DNA of 64,000 bases, taken from the NCBI RefSeq assembly GCF_048066115.1, contig NZ_JBLTYX010000014.1:119401-183400 (forward strand), read 5' to 3'. Numbering within the stretch: the stretch's first letter is position 1; every line of letters starts with the position of its first letter. Positions 1 through 8,101 of the stretch are shown here, piece by piece. The notes beneath the pieces are model-generated. The model saw nothing but the letters and a program-made list of their open reading frames with translations, did not search any database and was not told where the DNA came from. Source of the DNA: Niveispirillum sp048066115 (GTDB lineage: Bacteria; Pseudomonadota; Alphaproteobacteria; Azospirillales; Azospirillaceae). A program made the translations under genes and the position numbers.

Positions 1-30
1 TCATCCGCCTTCTTAAACGGAACCTCCGCC

Positions 31-1305
31 ATGGACAGCATCGACCGCCAGAGCATCGCCGACATCATGGACGCGCTGGGCCGCCGTGCCCGCGCCGCGT
101 CCGCGATCGTGGCGATGGCGCCAGCCGAGGCGCGCGACAAGGCGCTGCGCGTGGCGGCAGCCACATTGCGGGCGCGGATGGCCGACCTGCTGGCCGCCAA
201 TGCCGTGGACATGGATGCGGCCACGCAGAAGGGCCTGTCGCCGTCGATGCTGGACCGGCTGACGCTGAACCCGGGGCGGGTGGAGGCGATGGCCAAGGGG
301 CTGGAGGAAATCGCGGACCGGGCCGACCCGCTGGGCGCCGTGCTGGAACGCTGGGAACGGCCCAACGGGTTGCAGTTCACCAAGGTGCGGGTGCCGCTGG
401 GCGTCATCGCCATCATCTTCGAAAGCCGGCCCAATGTGACGGCCGATGCCGGGGGCCTGTGCCTGAAATCCGGCAATGCCGCCATCCTGCGCGGCGGGTC
501 GGAGAGTTTCCATTCTGCCCGTTGTATCCTGGCGGCCCTGCATGAAGGGCTGGACGCGGCGGGGCTGCCGCGCGACGCCATCTTGATGCCGCCCACCACC
601 GACCGCGCCGCCGTGGGTGAATTGCTGACCATGACGCGCTGGGTGGATGTGGTCATCCCGCGCGGCGGCAAGTCGCTGACCGGCCGGGTGGCGGCGGAGA
701 GCCGGGTGCCGGTGATCTATCATCTGGACGGCATCTGCCATGTCTATCTGGACAAGGCGGCCGACGCCGCCAAGGGCCGCAAGGTGGTGCTGAACGCCAA
801 GATGCGGCGCACGGGCATCTGCGGGGCGGCGGAGACGCTGCTGGTTCACAAGGATATCGTGGCCAGCCAGTTGCCGGCCATCCTGGACGATCTGATCCAG
901 GGCGGGTGCGAGATCAGGGGTGATGCCACCGTGCAGGCACTGGATGCGCGGGTGAAGCCGGCCACCGATGAGGATTGGGATACCGAATATCTGGACGCCA
1001 TCCTGTCGGTGAAGGTGGTGGGCGATGTCGATGAGGCCATCGACCATATCGGCCGCCATGGCAGCCACCATACCGACAGCATCGTCACCGAGGATGCGAT
1101 TGCGGCCGAGCGGTTCCTGGCGCGGGTGGATAGCGGTATCGTCCTGCACAATGCCTCAACCCAGTTCGCCGATGGCGGGGAATTCGGATTCGGGGCGGAG
1201 ATCGGGATTTCCACTGGCAAGCTGCATGCGCGCGGTCCGGTGGGGGCCGAACAGCTGACAAGCTATAAATATGTGGTGCGGGGCGATGGGCATACGCGGC
1301 CCTGA
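31..1305 (+). CDS. proA: gamma-glutamyl phosphate reductase
   Basis: Second step of proline synthesis: NADPH-dependent reduction of L-glutamyl 5-phosphate to glutamate 5-semialdehyde in the cytoplasm. The 424-residue length is normal for ProA. The aldehyde-dehydrogenase fold is recognisable from FESRPNVT (from residue 130), LKSGNAAILRGG, the catalytic Cys264 in RRTGICGAAE, and the C-terminal GEFGFGAEIGIST block. It opens a + strand run proA-nadD-rsfS-rlmH that is common in Alphaproteobacteria, where proB often lies just upstream (outside this window). Only 30 bases precede the start, so its promoter cannot be judged. Family assignment is secure. Confidence 0.97.
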   Translation: MDSIDRQSIADIMDALGRRARAASAIVAMAPAEARDKALRVAAATLRARMADLLAANAVDMDAATQKGLSPSMLDRLTLNPGRVEAMAKGLEEIADRADPLGAVLERWERPNGLQFTKVRVPLGVIAIIFESRPNVTADAGGLCLKSGNAAILRGGSESFHSARCILAALHEGLDAAGLPRDAILMPPTTDRAAVGELLTMTRWVDVVIPRGGKSLTGRVAAESRVPVIYHLDGICHVYLDKAADAAKGRKVVLNAKMRRTGICGAAETLLVHKDIVASQLPAILDDLIQGGCEIRGDATVQALDARVKPATDEDWDTEYLDAILSVKVVGDVDEAIDHIGRHGSHHTDSIVTEDAIAAERFLARVDSGIVLHNASTQFADGGEFGFGAEIGISTGKLHARGPVGAEQLTSYKYVVRGDGHTRP

Positions 1306-1963
1306 CCGCCCCCCTGCCCTGCCCGCCGCGCATGACGGCCGCTGTCCCACCCCGCCGAAACCCGGGGCCGGGACCCTGTGGCGGGGCCTGCGCGTGGGCC
1401 TTCTGGGCGGGTCGTTCAACCCGGCGCATGCGGGCCACCGGCACATGTCGGAGATGGCGCTGCGGGCGTTGAACCTTGATCAGGTCTGGTGGCTGGTCAG
1501 CCCGCAGAACCCGCTCAAGCCCTTGGACGGGATGGGAAAACTGGCGGACAGGCTGGCCGGTGCCAGGGCCGTGGCCAACCATCCGCGCATCGTGGTCAGC
1601 GATATCGAAACCAGGCTGCGCACCCGCTATACGGTGGACACGCTGACCGCATTGAAGGGGCGTTTTCCGGCTACGAAATTCGTCTGGCTGATGGGGGCGG
1701 ACAACCTGGTCCAGGTGCCGCGCTGGCGCGACTGGACCCGGATTTTCGACAGCGTGCCGGTTGCGATCTTCCCCAGACATCCCTATTCTACGTTTGCGCT
1801 GGGCGGCAAGGCTTCCCGGCGTTTTGCCATTGCGCGTGTAGATACGCGGCAAGCGGGCGGCTTGGCCGACCTGAAGCCGCCGGCCTGGATCTTCCTGGAC
1901 GTCCCCCTGCACCCCGCTTCGGCGACGGCGATCCGGCAGGGGCTGGGTGCCACAGGTCCTTGA
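1286..1963 (+). CDS. nadD: nicotinate-nucleotide adenylyltransferase
   Basis: Adenylates nicotinate mononucleotide to deamido-NAD, the penultimate step of NAD synthesis; NadE, the last step, is encoded at the other end of the window. The nucleotidyltransferase signature GGSFNPAHAGH (HxGH type) lies near residues 40-50, and WLMGADNL and a C-terminal SATAIRQGL are also typical. The gene overlaps the end of proA by 20 bases. I chose the ATG at 1286; an ATG at 1271 adds five residues, and the roughly 35 Pro-rich residues before the core may mean the true start is later (a GTG at 1393 sits right before the core). Confidence 0.93.
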   Translation: MGIRGPDRPPALPAAHDGRCPTPPKPGAGTLWRGLRVGLLGGSFNPAHAGHRHMSEMALRALNLDQVWWLVSPQNPLKPLDGMGKLADRLAGARAVANHPRIVVSDIETRLRTRYTVDTLTALKGRFPATKFVWLMGADNLVQVPRWRDWTRIFDSVPVAIFPRHPYSTFALGGKASRRFAIARVDTRQAGGLADLKPPAWIFLDVPLHPASATAIRQGLGATGP

Positions 1964-1966
1964 GGA

Positions 1967-2416
1967 ATGAAGTCGGTGAACCAGATCGTGAGCGCAGAGC
2001 AGTCCAACCAACCGGCCCCCGGCACCGTCGCCGTGGAGGATATGCCGGAGCGCACCCTTGAACTGATCCTGTCCGTGCTGGAAGAGGATCTGGCCGAGGA
2101 CACGGTCAAGATCGACCTGCGCGGCAAGACCAGCATGGCCGATTATCTGGTCATCACCACGGGCAAGTCGGCCCGCCAGGTGGGCGCCATGGCCGACCAC
2201 CTGACCCGCCGCCTGCGCGATTTGGGTATCCATGCCGGCAATCCCGAAGGCTATCCGCAGTGCGATTGGGTGCTGGTGGATTCGGGCGACGTCATCGTCC
2301 ACCTGTTCCGCCCGGAAGTGCGCGCGTTCTACTGCATAGAGAAGATGTGGGGCGTGGAACCGCCGGCGTCGCTGAAGTCGCTGACGGCCGATTTCGACGG
2401 CGGGCCGGCGCAGTAA
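1967..2416 (+). CDS. rsfS: ribosomal silencing factor RsfS
   Basis: Small protein of the RsfS/Iojap (DUF143) family that binds ribosomal protein uL14 and blocks subunit joining when nutrients are scarce. Core signatures are visible: DLRGKTSMADYLVITTGKSARQ, the YPQCDWVLVDSGDVIVHLF block and FYCIEKMW. The 149-residue frame starts 3 bases after the nadD stop. An internal ATG at 2042, preceded by GGAGGAT, begins nearer the usual family start, so the first 25 residues are uncertain. Its stop overlaps the rlmH start by one base (TAATG), indicating translational coupling. Confidence 0.93.
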   Translation: MKSVNQIVSAEQSNQPAPGTVAVEDMPERTLELILSVLEEDLAEDTVKIDLRGKTSMADYLVITTGKSARQVGAMADHLTRRLRDLGIHAGNPEGYPQCDWVLVDSGDVIVHLFRPEVRAFYCIEKMWGVEPPASLKSLTADFDGGPAQ

Positions 2417-2874
2417 TGCGCATCTGGCTGGCCGCCGTCGGCAAGGCCAAGCCGGGCCCGGCCCGCGACCTGTTCGAGGAATACAGGGACCGCCTCAGCT
2501 GGCCGTTCCAGCTGCGCGAGGTGGAAACCAAGAAGCGGCTGGAAGGCGATGAGCTGAAGCGGGCGGAGGCCGAGCTGCTGCTGGCCGCCATCCCCAGCGG
2601 CGCCACCATCGTGGCGCTGGATGAGCGTGGCCGTATGATGGGGTCGGAGGAATTCGCCGCCCGCATGGGCCAGTGGCGCGACGCCGCCGTGGGCGACATC
2701 GCTTTTGTCATCGGCGGTGCCGACGGGCTGGACGCGTCGGTGCGGCAGAAGGCGGCTTTGGTGCTGGCCTTCAGCCCCATGACCTGGCCGCACATGATGG
2801 TGCGCGGCATGCTGGCCGAGCAGGTGTATCGCGCCCAGCAGATATTGGCGGGGCATCCGTATCATCGGGTTTGA
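2416..2874 (+). CDS. rlmH: 23S rRNA pseudouridine(1915)-N3 methyltransferase
   Basis: SPOUT-class methyltransferase that methylates pseudouridine 1915 in helix 69 of 23S rRNA on assembled 70S ribosomes. At 152 residues it is the usual RlmH size. The SAM-binding knot is seen as FVIGGADGLD and the C-terminal EQVYRAQQILAGHPYHRV is diagnostic. The ATG at 2416 begins MRIWLAAVGKAK and overlaps the rsfS stop by one base; a longer open frame exists upstream but runs through rsfS in another frame and is not used. It is the last gene of the proA-nadD-rsfS-rlmH run and is followed by a hairpin. Confidence 0.95.
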   Translation: MRIWLAAVGKAKPGPARDLFEEYRDRLSWPFQLREVETKKRLEGDELKRAEAELLLAAIPSGATIVALDERGRMMGSEEFAARMGQWRDAAVGDIAFVIGGADGLDASVRQKAALVLAFSPMTWPHMMVRGMLAEQVYRAQQILAGHPYHRV

Positions 2875-2891
2875 GGGGGCTTGGCCCCCTC
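2873..2891. terminator. hairpin between convergent rlmH and unknown gene
   Basis: GAGGGGGC and GCCCCCTC pair perfectly (8 bp) around a TTG loop, directly at the rlmH stop and before the end of the convergent gene. There is no T-run, so termination is inferred from position and shape only. Confidence 0.45.
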
Positions 2892-2897
2892 CTCATC

Positions 2898-3725
2898 TCA
2901 CCCGAAATACCCCGTATCCACATCGGCGATCAGGCCGATCAACCCATGATCCAGCACCTGGTCGTGGAAATTCTGCAAGCTGTAGGTCGCCACATCGCCC
3001 TGGAAGTCGGTGATGGTCACCACGCGCGTATCCACGTCGATCACCACCACGCTGTCCACGGCCACGCCGTCGGCCGTCGTGCCCTCTACCGTCAGGGTCT
3101 GGGTATCGCCGTCGCGGATCAGCGAATAATCCAGGGTGCCGGTGTCGCCATCGGCCTGGATCAGGGTGAACTGACCGGTCAACCCATCCTCACCCCGCGT
3201 CTGCACGAAGGTGGAATGGTCGCCATCGGCTTCCACCTTGTCCACGGTGCGCGTACCGGTGTCGAGGTCGATAATCGTCGTCGTGGTACCCTTGGCGCTG
3301 CTCACCACGGTCTGGACGCTGGTGTCCGACAGGTGCGTCACTTCGGTGGTCACCACGGAGACCGTGCCGTCGGCGGCGGTGCGGGTGGTGGTCGTGGTCT
3401 GGCTGTCCTCCCCCCGCACCCGCTCCACCACCAGGCTGGAACCGTCATCGAAGCCGATGGTCGTGGTGCTGCCGGTATCGGTGCGTACCGTTTCGCTGTC
3501 GGTGATGGCGGGGCGGTCGGCGGGGCTGTCCCCGTCCGTCGCGTCGCCCGATGCCTGATCGGCCAGCAGATCAAGCAGGTTGAGGCGGTCGATACCCTCC
3601 GCCAGGGGCTGGTGCAGGCCGATATGGCTGAGCGCAACGGTCTGGACCGTGCCGGGGCCATGCTGCTGCTGACGGGCGGTGGTGGAAGGAGCGGTGCTGC
3701 CGACTGGGGCGGGTCGGAACGCCAT
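2898..3725 (-). CDS. unrecognised Thr/Asp-rich protein
   Basis: A 275-residue protein I do not recognise. It has no signal peptide, no membrane segment and, as far as I can see, no cysteine. About the first 60 residues are Pro/Gln/Ala-rich; the rest is strikingly rich in Thr, Asp, Ser, Val and Gly. Short recurring units of the type DTGTxT, DGDxxT and TVVxxT (TTTTTRTAADGT, STTTIGFDDGS, TTTTIIDLDTGTRT) look like alternating beta strands and turns. The composition suggests a beta-rich, possibly surface or repeat protein, but there is no export signal visible. It is transcribed toward rlmH and stands alone, 91 bases from the neighbouring ABC gene. Codon use looks normal for the window, which supports a real gene. 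Confidence 0.7.
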   Translation of the reverse strand: MAFRPAPVGSTAPSTTARQQQHGPGTVQTVALSHIGLHQPLAEGIDRLNLLDLLADQASGDATDGDSPADRPAITDSETVRTDTGSTTTIGFDDGSSLVVERVRGEDSQTTTTTRTAADGTVSVVTTEVTHLSDTSVQTVVSSAKGTTTTIIDLDTGTRTVDKVEADGDHSTFVQTRGEDGLTGQFTLIQADGDTGTLDYSLIRDGDTQTLTVEGTTADGVAVDSVVVIDVDTRVVTITDFQGDVATYSLQNFHDQVLDHGLIGLIADVDTGYFG

Positions 3726-3816
3726 GGGAACCTCCGTGGAAGAGATGGAGACGATGCCGAATGGGCCGCGTCACCCTCTTCCACGGGATGTTAAGCGACT
3801 TGCTGTCGCGTGGTTC

Positions 3817-4575
3817 TTAAATACCCTCACCCGCCTCCACGACGCCGGACAACCGGTCGCGGATGGCATTGGCGGTGGTCCGGGCCGAGACGTCGTCACG
3901 CAAACGCGGACGGGGTGCCTCGATACAGTCGGTGGAGCGCACGCCGGCCGGGCTGCCGGCCAGCAGGATGACGCGGTCGGCCAGATAGACGGCCTCGTCG
4001 ATGTCGTGGGTGACGAACAGGATGGTCTTGCCCGTGCGCTGCCAGAGGTCCACCAACTCATCCTGCAAACCCTGGCGGGTGATGGCATCCAGGGCGCCGA
4101 ACGGTTCATCCATCATCAGCAGGTCGGGATCGACGGCCAGGGCGCGGGCGATGGCCACGCGCTGACGCTGCCCGCCCGACAGCTGGTGCGGCCAGCGGTC
4201 GGCCTTGTCGGCCAGACCCACAAGGTCCAGCGCCTCCAGTGCGCGGCGGCGCTTGTCGGATTTGGACAGGCCCAGCCCCTCCAGCCCGAATTCGACATTC
4301 TTCACCACCCGGCGCCAGGGCAGCAGGCGCGCATCCTGGAACACCAGGGCATAGGGGCGGCGGCCCGGCGTTTCGGGATTGTCGCGGGTCACGGTGCCGG
4401 AGGTGGGCTTGACCAGCCCGGCGATGACGCGCAGCAGGGTGGACTTGCCCACGCCGGACGCGCCGACGACGGCCACGAATTCCCCGTCGGCGATGTCGAG
4501 ATGGAAATCCTTCAGGACGATGGTGCGGCCACGGTCGCTGTCGAAGGAGAGCGTCAGGTCCTTGATCGAGATCAT
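3817..4575 (-). CDS. ABC transporter ATP-binding protein, nitrate/sulfonate/taurine type
   Basis: ATPase of an importer in the SsuB/TauB family; it drives uptake through the permease encoded just upstream. Walker A is VGASGVGKST, the signature is LSGGQRQR, and Walker B is LLMMDEPFGALD followed by an H-loop VTHDIDEAV. The ATG at 4575 (MISIKDLTLSF) overlaps the permease stop as ATGA; an in-frame ATG at 4584 would add three residues. At 252 residues it has the usual size. It is last in the order binding protein, permease, ATPase. The substrate cannot be told from sequence; sulfonates, taurine, nitrate and thiamine precursors are all transported by this family. Confidence 0.92.
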   Translation of the reverse strand: MISIKDLTLSFDSDRGRTIVLKDFHLDIADGEFVAVVGASGVGKSTLLRVIAGLVKPTSGTVTRDNPETPGRRPYALVFQDARLLPWRRVVKNVEFGLEGLGLSKSDKRRRALEALDLVGLADKADRWPHQLSGGQRQRVAIARALAVDPDLLMMDEPFGALDAITRQGLQDELVDLWQRTGKTILFVTHDIDEAVYLADRVILLAGSPAGVRSTDCIEAPRPRLRDDVSARTTANAIRDRLSGVVEAGEGI

Positions 4576-5330
4576 GCTTTCCACGCCAGCAAACGGTCAC
4601 GCAGGGCCACGAAGGCCGCGTCCACCACGCCATAGAGCACGGCCATGGTGATCATGTAGACGACGACGATATCGGTGGCCAGCAGCGACGATGCCTGCAT
4701 CATGCGCTGGCCCAGCCCGGCCACGCCGAACAGTTCGGCGGCCACCACCGCCATCCAGGCCTGCCCCAGGCCGGTGCGCAGGCCGGCCATGATCGGTTGC
4801 ACCGAAGCCGGCAGGATCACTTTGACCAGCTTGGCAAACGGCGAGCGGTGGCCGAAGGCCTCGGCCAGTTCGATCATGTCGCGGTCCACGGCCTGCACCG
4901 CGCTCAACGCCGTGAAGTAATTGATCCAGAACACGCCGACGATGATGATGAAATTCGCCGCCGTCGGCGACACGCCGAACCAGATGATGGCGAACGGTAC
5001 CCAGGCCAGCCCCGGAATGGGGCGCAGCAGGCGCACGATCCAGTTGGTCAGATCCTCCAGCGTCCGCGACATGCCCGTCGCCACGCCCAAGGCCACGCCG
5101 AGCGCAGAACCCAGCACCAGACCCGACACGTAATGCCGCAGGCTTTGCAGCACCGCCTCGCCCCAGGCGCCGGATTTCAGCTCCTGCCAGAAGCTGACGG
5201 GGATGTCGCTGGGGGCCGGCAGCAGCATGGGCTTGACGATGCCCAGACGCGGCAGCGCCTCCCAGATCGCAAAGAACAGGATGACGCCGGCCAATGACAG
5301 GGACAGGCGGAATGTACGGGAACGCGCCAT
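4572..5330 (-). CDS. ABC transporter permease, sulfonate/taurine type
   Basis: Inner-membrane permease of the BPD_transp_1 class (SsuC/TauC-like), with about six hydrophobic segments starting at LSLSLAGVILFFAIWEALP. The cytoplasmic EAA loop that docks the ATPase appears as ELAEAFGHRSPFAKLVKVILPASVQPI. I chose the ATG at 5330 (MARSRTFRL); a longer frame to 5387 adds 19 polar residues before the first membrane segment and is less likely. Its stop overlaps the ATPase start. A 37-base inverted repeat lies between this gene and the binding-protein gene upstream. Confidence 0.92.
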   Translation of the reverse strand: MARSRTFRLSLSLAGVILFFAIWEALPRLGIVKPMLLPAPSDIPVSFWQELKSGAWGEAVLQSLRHYVSGLVLGSALGVALGVATGMSRTLEDLTNWIVRLLRPIPGLAWVPFAIIWFGVSPTAANFIIIVGVFWINYFTALSAVQAVDRDMIELAEAFGHRSPFAKLVKVILPASVQPIMAGLRTGLGQAWMAVVAAELFGVAGLGQRMMQASSLLATDIVVVYMITMAVLYGVVDAAFVALRDRLLAWKA

Positions 5331-5454
5331 GGGATTGACCGGTGATTTGCACGGATGCGCCGGACGGCGCGGAAATGGATTCCACACAAAATGCGAACGG
5401 ACGGCAAGGTTGATTTCCGCAACCGTGCCGTCCGTTACGGGGACTTGAAGCCGC

Positions 5455-5491
5455 AGGTCAGGTCGAGGGGCGAAGCCCCGAGCCCTGACCT
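5455..5491. repeat. inverted repeat between binding-protein and permease genes
   Basis: The arms at 5455-5470 and 5476-5491 pair over 13 of 16 positions around a 5-base loop. The arms begin AGGTCAGGTCGAG and end CCCTGACCT, the same outer sequence as the larger inverted repeat at 43658-43746. It lies inside an ABC operon just after the binding-protein stop, a place where such hairpins often protect the upstream message or cut down read-through (established for REP elements; inference here). Confidence 0.6.
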
Positions 5492-6506
5492 ACTTCTTGA
5501 TCTTCTGGTAGTAGGACAGGTCGAAGATCTGCTCCACCGGCACCGCTTCCTTCACCGTGCCCAGCTTCACCTGATAATCCTGGACCAGAGCGGTTTCCTT
5601 CAGGATGGTGGCCGGATCGGTGTTGAACTTCACGGCGGGGGAGGACAGGGCCTGCTCGATGATGGCGGCGGGCACCAGGCCCTTGCCGATGGCCGATTCG
5701 ATGGCGGCCACAGCCACCTTCTTGTCCTTCTTCAGCACCTCGGTCGCCTTGGCGGTCAGCTCGACCAGCTTCTGGGCGATATCGGGATGCTTGGACGTGA
5801 AGTCGTCGGTGAGCGCGATGACGTTGCCCGGCTGGTTCTTCAGGATGTCCTGGCCATAGGCCAGCACCTTCACATCCTTGTTGCGGCCGGTGATGATGGT
5901 CAGGGCCGGCTCGCGAATGATGGCACCGTCGACGGCACCGGCCAGCAGAGCCTGCTGCGTGGCATCAATGCCCTGCGGCACCAGTTCCACATACTGCTTG
6001 TCCACCTTGGCCACTTCCCACAGCCAGTATTGCAGGAAGGTGTTGGGGACGGAGCCGGCCGGCTGCGTGGCCAGCTTCAGCGGGCGGCCCAGCTTCTTGG
6101 ACAGGGCCTCGATGGCTTCGGCCGGCTTGCCTGGGGTCTTGGCCAGATCGGTGCCGGCGGCGACCACCAGTTCCTCAATCGCGGTGGAGGCCACGACCTT
6201 GATGCCCACACCCTTGCCGCGCGCCACCACGACGGGGGCCACGCCGGCGATATAGGCGTCGATCGTGCCGGACGCGACGGCCTGGATGGCGTTGGGGCCG
6301 CTGTCGAACTGCTTCAGCTGCAGGTCGAAGCCGTTCTGGAGGTCCCAGCCCTGATTGTCGATGACGAAGGCCTGCGCCGCACCCAGCACGGGGATATAGG
6401 CGGCACGCACCACCACCGGATCGGCGGCCTGGGCGGAACCTGCGAAGGCCAGGCCCGTTAGTACGGTCGCGGCGGCAAGGCGGGTGGCGAAACGCTTAAG
6501 CGACAT
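5490..6506 (-). CDS. ABC transporter substrate-binding protein, SsuA/NMT1 family
   Basis: Periplasmic binding protein that would deliver ligand to the permease and ATPase encoded downstream. A clear signal peptide runs over the first 27 residues (LAAATVLTGLAFAGSAQA, cleavage after AQA). The mature protein starts VVVRAAYIPVLGAAQAF and contains the AVASGTIDAYIAGVAP segment typical of the SsuA/TauA/NMT1 superfamily. At 338 residues it has the family length. A strong AGGAGG ribosome site sits about a dozen bases before the ATG. Ligand unknown; aliphatic sulfonate or taurine is a guess from the family only. Confidence 0.88.
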   Translation of the reverse strand: MSLKRFATRLAAATVLTGLAFAGSAQAADPVVVRAAYIPVLGAAQAFVIDNQGWDLQNGFDLQLKQFDSGPNAIQAVASGTIDAYIAGVAPVVVARGKGVGIKVVASTAIEELVVAAGTDLAKTPGKPAEAIEALSKKLGRPLKLATQPAGSVPNTFLQYWLWEVAKVDKQYVELVPQGIDATQQALLAGAVDGAIIREPALTIITGRNKDVKVLAYGQDILKNQPGNVIALTDDFTSKHPDIAQKLVELTAKATEVLKKDKKVAVAAIESAIGKGLVPAAIIEQALSSPAVKFNTDPATILKETALVQDYQVKLGTVKEAVPVEQIFDLSYYQKIKK

Positions 6507-6995
6507 GGTGGGCGGCCTCCTTCGGGGCGTTGGTTCGGCATGTCTGCCGTCGGATGCAGGGTTTTACATCCCGAGATTTTCGTCAATCGGAATTGTGGAT
6601 TTCATGAAACAACACAAAACATGCGTGATATGCGGAATTGATCGGAATTCAATTCACGCAGATTGTCACTTGACAGTGGCGTCCGGATCACCAAATCTGA
6701 TCACAGGCCACATGGTCCGGACTGACCCACCGCCGGGTCCGCGGGAATTTGACGAACAGCAGCTTGCGCCGCGTCATCAAACGCTAAAGCGCCACGAAGT
6801 CCCTTCGTGGTTTGGTTCAAACCATTGTGAAGGAAGGGCGAAATGGGCATCCATACCCTCTCGGCAAAACAACGGACCACTCCCCATAGCGGCTTGACGC
6901 GGCGCTGTTGACGCGGGCTTTTCCGCTTCGACCACGTTTCAGACGATCATTGTACAGCGCGGCGACGTCATTCGCCGCGACGGGAGCGATTTAAC
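6507..6995. other. 489-base intergenic region, divergent promoters
   Basis: Separates the leftward ABC operon from a rightward small gene. The stretch 6560-6720 is clearly richer in A/T than its surroundings. It holds a 7-bp inverted repeat (6635-6655) and a small hairpin CCACGAAG/CTTCGTGG (6792-6810, 3-base loop). No convincing gene is seen: the open frame crossing it has no family resemblance and no ribosome site. Confidence 0.5.
6635..6655. promoter_or_regulatory. candidate operator upstream of ABC importer
   Basis: GAATTGA and TCAATTC form an exact 7-bp inverted repeat with a 7-base spacer, 129 bases upstream of the binding-protein start in an AT-rich stretch. The size and spacing suit a dimeric regulator, but no specific family is indicated. 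Confidence 0.3.
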
Positions 6996-7250
6996 ATGAC
7001 CACCCAGGCATTCAGCATTGAAACCAGCCGGCATGCCGCCGGCATCGCCGTGGCCGATGGCCAGGGCTTCCGCTTCTTCTCCGCCCATCCGCTGTTCACG
7101 GCACTGGACGGACGGCATTATAACAGCGTCGCCGCCGTGGAAAAGGCCGCGCGCCGCCGCGAGAACGAAGTGCGCCATGTCGGCCGCCGCCAGGACAGCC
7201 GGGGACAGGTGTTCCGGTCCTGGGGAGTGAAGGCCGAGGCTGTAGCGTGA
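6996..7250 (+). CDS. small conserved-looking protein, function unknown
   Basis: An 84-residue protein with no recognised domain. It reads SAHPLFTALDGRHYNSVAAVEKAARRR in its middle and is Arg/Ala-rich toward the end, so it is basic and soluble. GGGAGCGA lies 7 bases before the ATG at 6996 and serves as ribosome site. Third-position GC is high, as in neighbouring real genes. It faces trmJ and is separated from it by a 9-bp hairpin. I recall similar small proteins in Azospirillum relatives, but cannot name a function. Confidence 0.65.
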   Translation: MTTQAFSIETSRHAAGIAVADGQGFRFFSAHPLFTALDGRHYNSVAAVEKAARRRENEVRHVGRRQDSRGQVFRSWGVKAEAVA

Positions 7251-7270
7251 GGGGGTCCTTCCCCCCTCAC
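7247..7270. terminator. hairpin between convergent genes
   Basis: GTGAGGGGG and CCCCCTCAC pair exactly (9 bp) around a 6-base loop. It spans the stop of the small + strand gene and the last codons of trmJ, so it could serve both directions. No T-run. Confidence 0.45.
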
Positions 7271-8061
7271 CCTTCCTCTTTATTGCGCTGCTTCTTCCGT
7301 CCCGTCAGCGCCGCGATGACGCCATGGAAGGTGCGGACCTCCTGTTCCGTCATGCCGCAGCGCTGAAGCGTGTTGCGGACGTTGCGGATCATGGAGGGGC
7401 GCTTGTCCGGATGGGTGTAGAAGCCGGACTGTTCCAGTTCGCCTTCCAGATGATCGAACAGGTTCTGCAATTCCGACTTGGTCGCCGGCTCCGATGCGCC
7501 GGTATGCAGATAGCGGTCTTCCGCCTCCACTCCCGTCATCCACCATTCATACGCGATCAGCAGCACGGCCTGGCCCAGGTTCAGCGACGAGAAACCGGGG
7601 TTCAGCGGCACGGAGATCAGCGTGTCGGACAGGGTGATATCGTCATTGACCAAGCCCGTGCGCTCCGGCCCGAACATCAGCCCGACCTTGCGCCCGGCCG
7701 ACCAATGGCCCCGCATCTCGTTCGCGGCCTCACGCGGGGTGACAACGGGCTTCACCAGATCACGCACGCGGGCGGCGGTGGAGAACACCTTGTGCAGGTC
7801 GGCGATGGCGGCTTCGGTACTGTCGAAGACGCGCACGCGGTCCAGCACCAAGGTGGCGCCTGCCGAGGCCGATACCGCCTTCTCATTGGGCCAGCCATCG
7901 CGGGGAGAAACGATGCGCAGGTCGGTCAGGCCGCAATTCAGCATGGCCCGCGCGCAGGCGCCGATATTCTCCCCCATCTGGGGTTGGATCAGGATGACGG
8001 CGGGGCCATCCCCGTCCGCCTGCATCTTGGCCAGTTCGCGCTTGTTCGTCCCGCTCGACAT
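7267..8061 (-). CDS. trmJ: tRNA (cytidine/uridine-2'-O)-methyltransferase TrmJ
   Basis: SPOUT-family enzyme that 2'-O-methylates residue 32 in the anticodon loop of tRNAs. Visible marks: VILIQPQMGENIGACARAML at the N-terminus, GLMFGPERTGLVNDDI in the knot, and IPLNP-type VPLNPGFSSLNLGQAV. A C-terminal helical extension continues past the core as in TrmJ. I chose the ATG at 8061 (MSSGTNKREL); the open frame runs further upstream but through the end of cimA in another frame. The gene lies 41 bases after cimA on the same strand and may share its transcript. Confidence 0.92.
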   Translation of the reverse strand: MSSGTNKRELAKMQADGDGPAVILIQPQMGENIGACARAMLNCGLTDLRIVSPRDGWPNEKAVSASAGATLVLDRVRVFDSTEAAIADLHKVFSTAARVRDLVKPVVTPREAANEMRGHWSAGRKVGLMFGPERTGLVNDDITLSDTLISVPLNPGFSSLNLGQAVLLIAYEWWMTGVEAEDRYLHTGASEPATKSELQNLFDHLEGELEQSGFYTHPDKRPSMIRNVRNTLQRCGMTEQEVRTFHGVIAALTGRKKQRNKEEG

Positions 8062-8101
8062 CGTTGCCTGAATCTTCTTGGAACCCGAAACGGCCTGGAT
8101 A

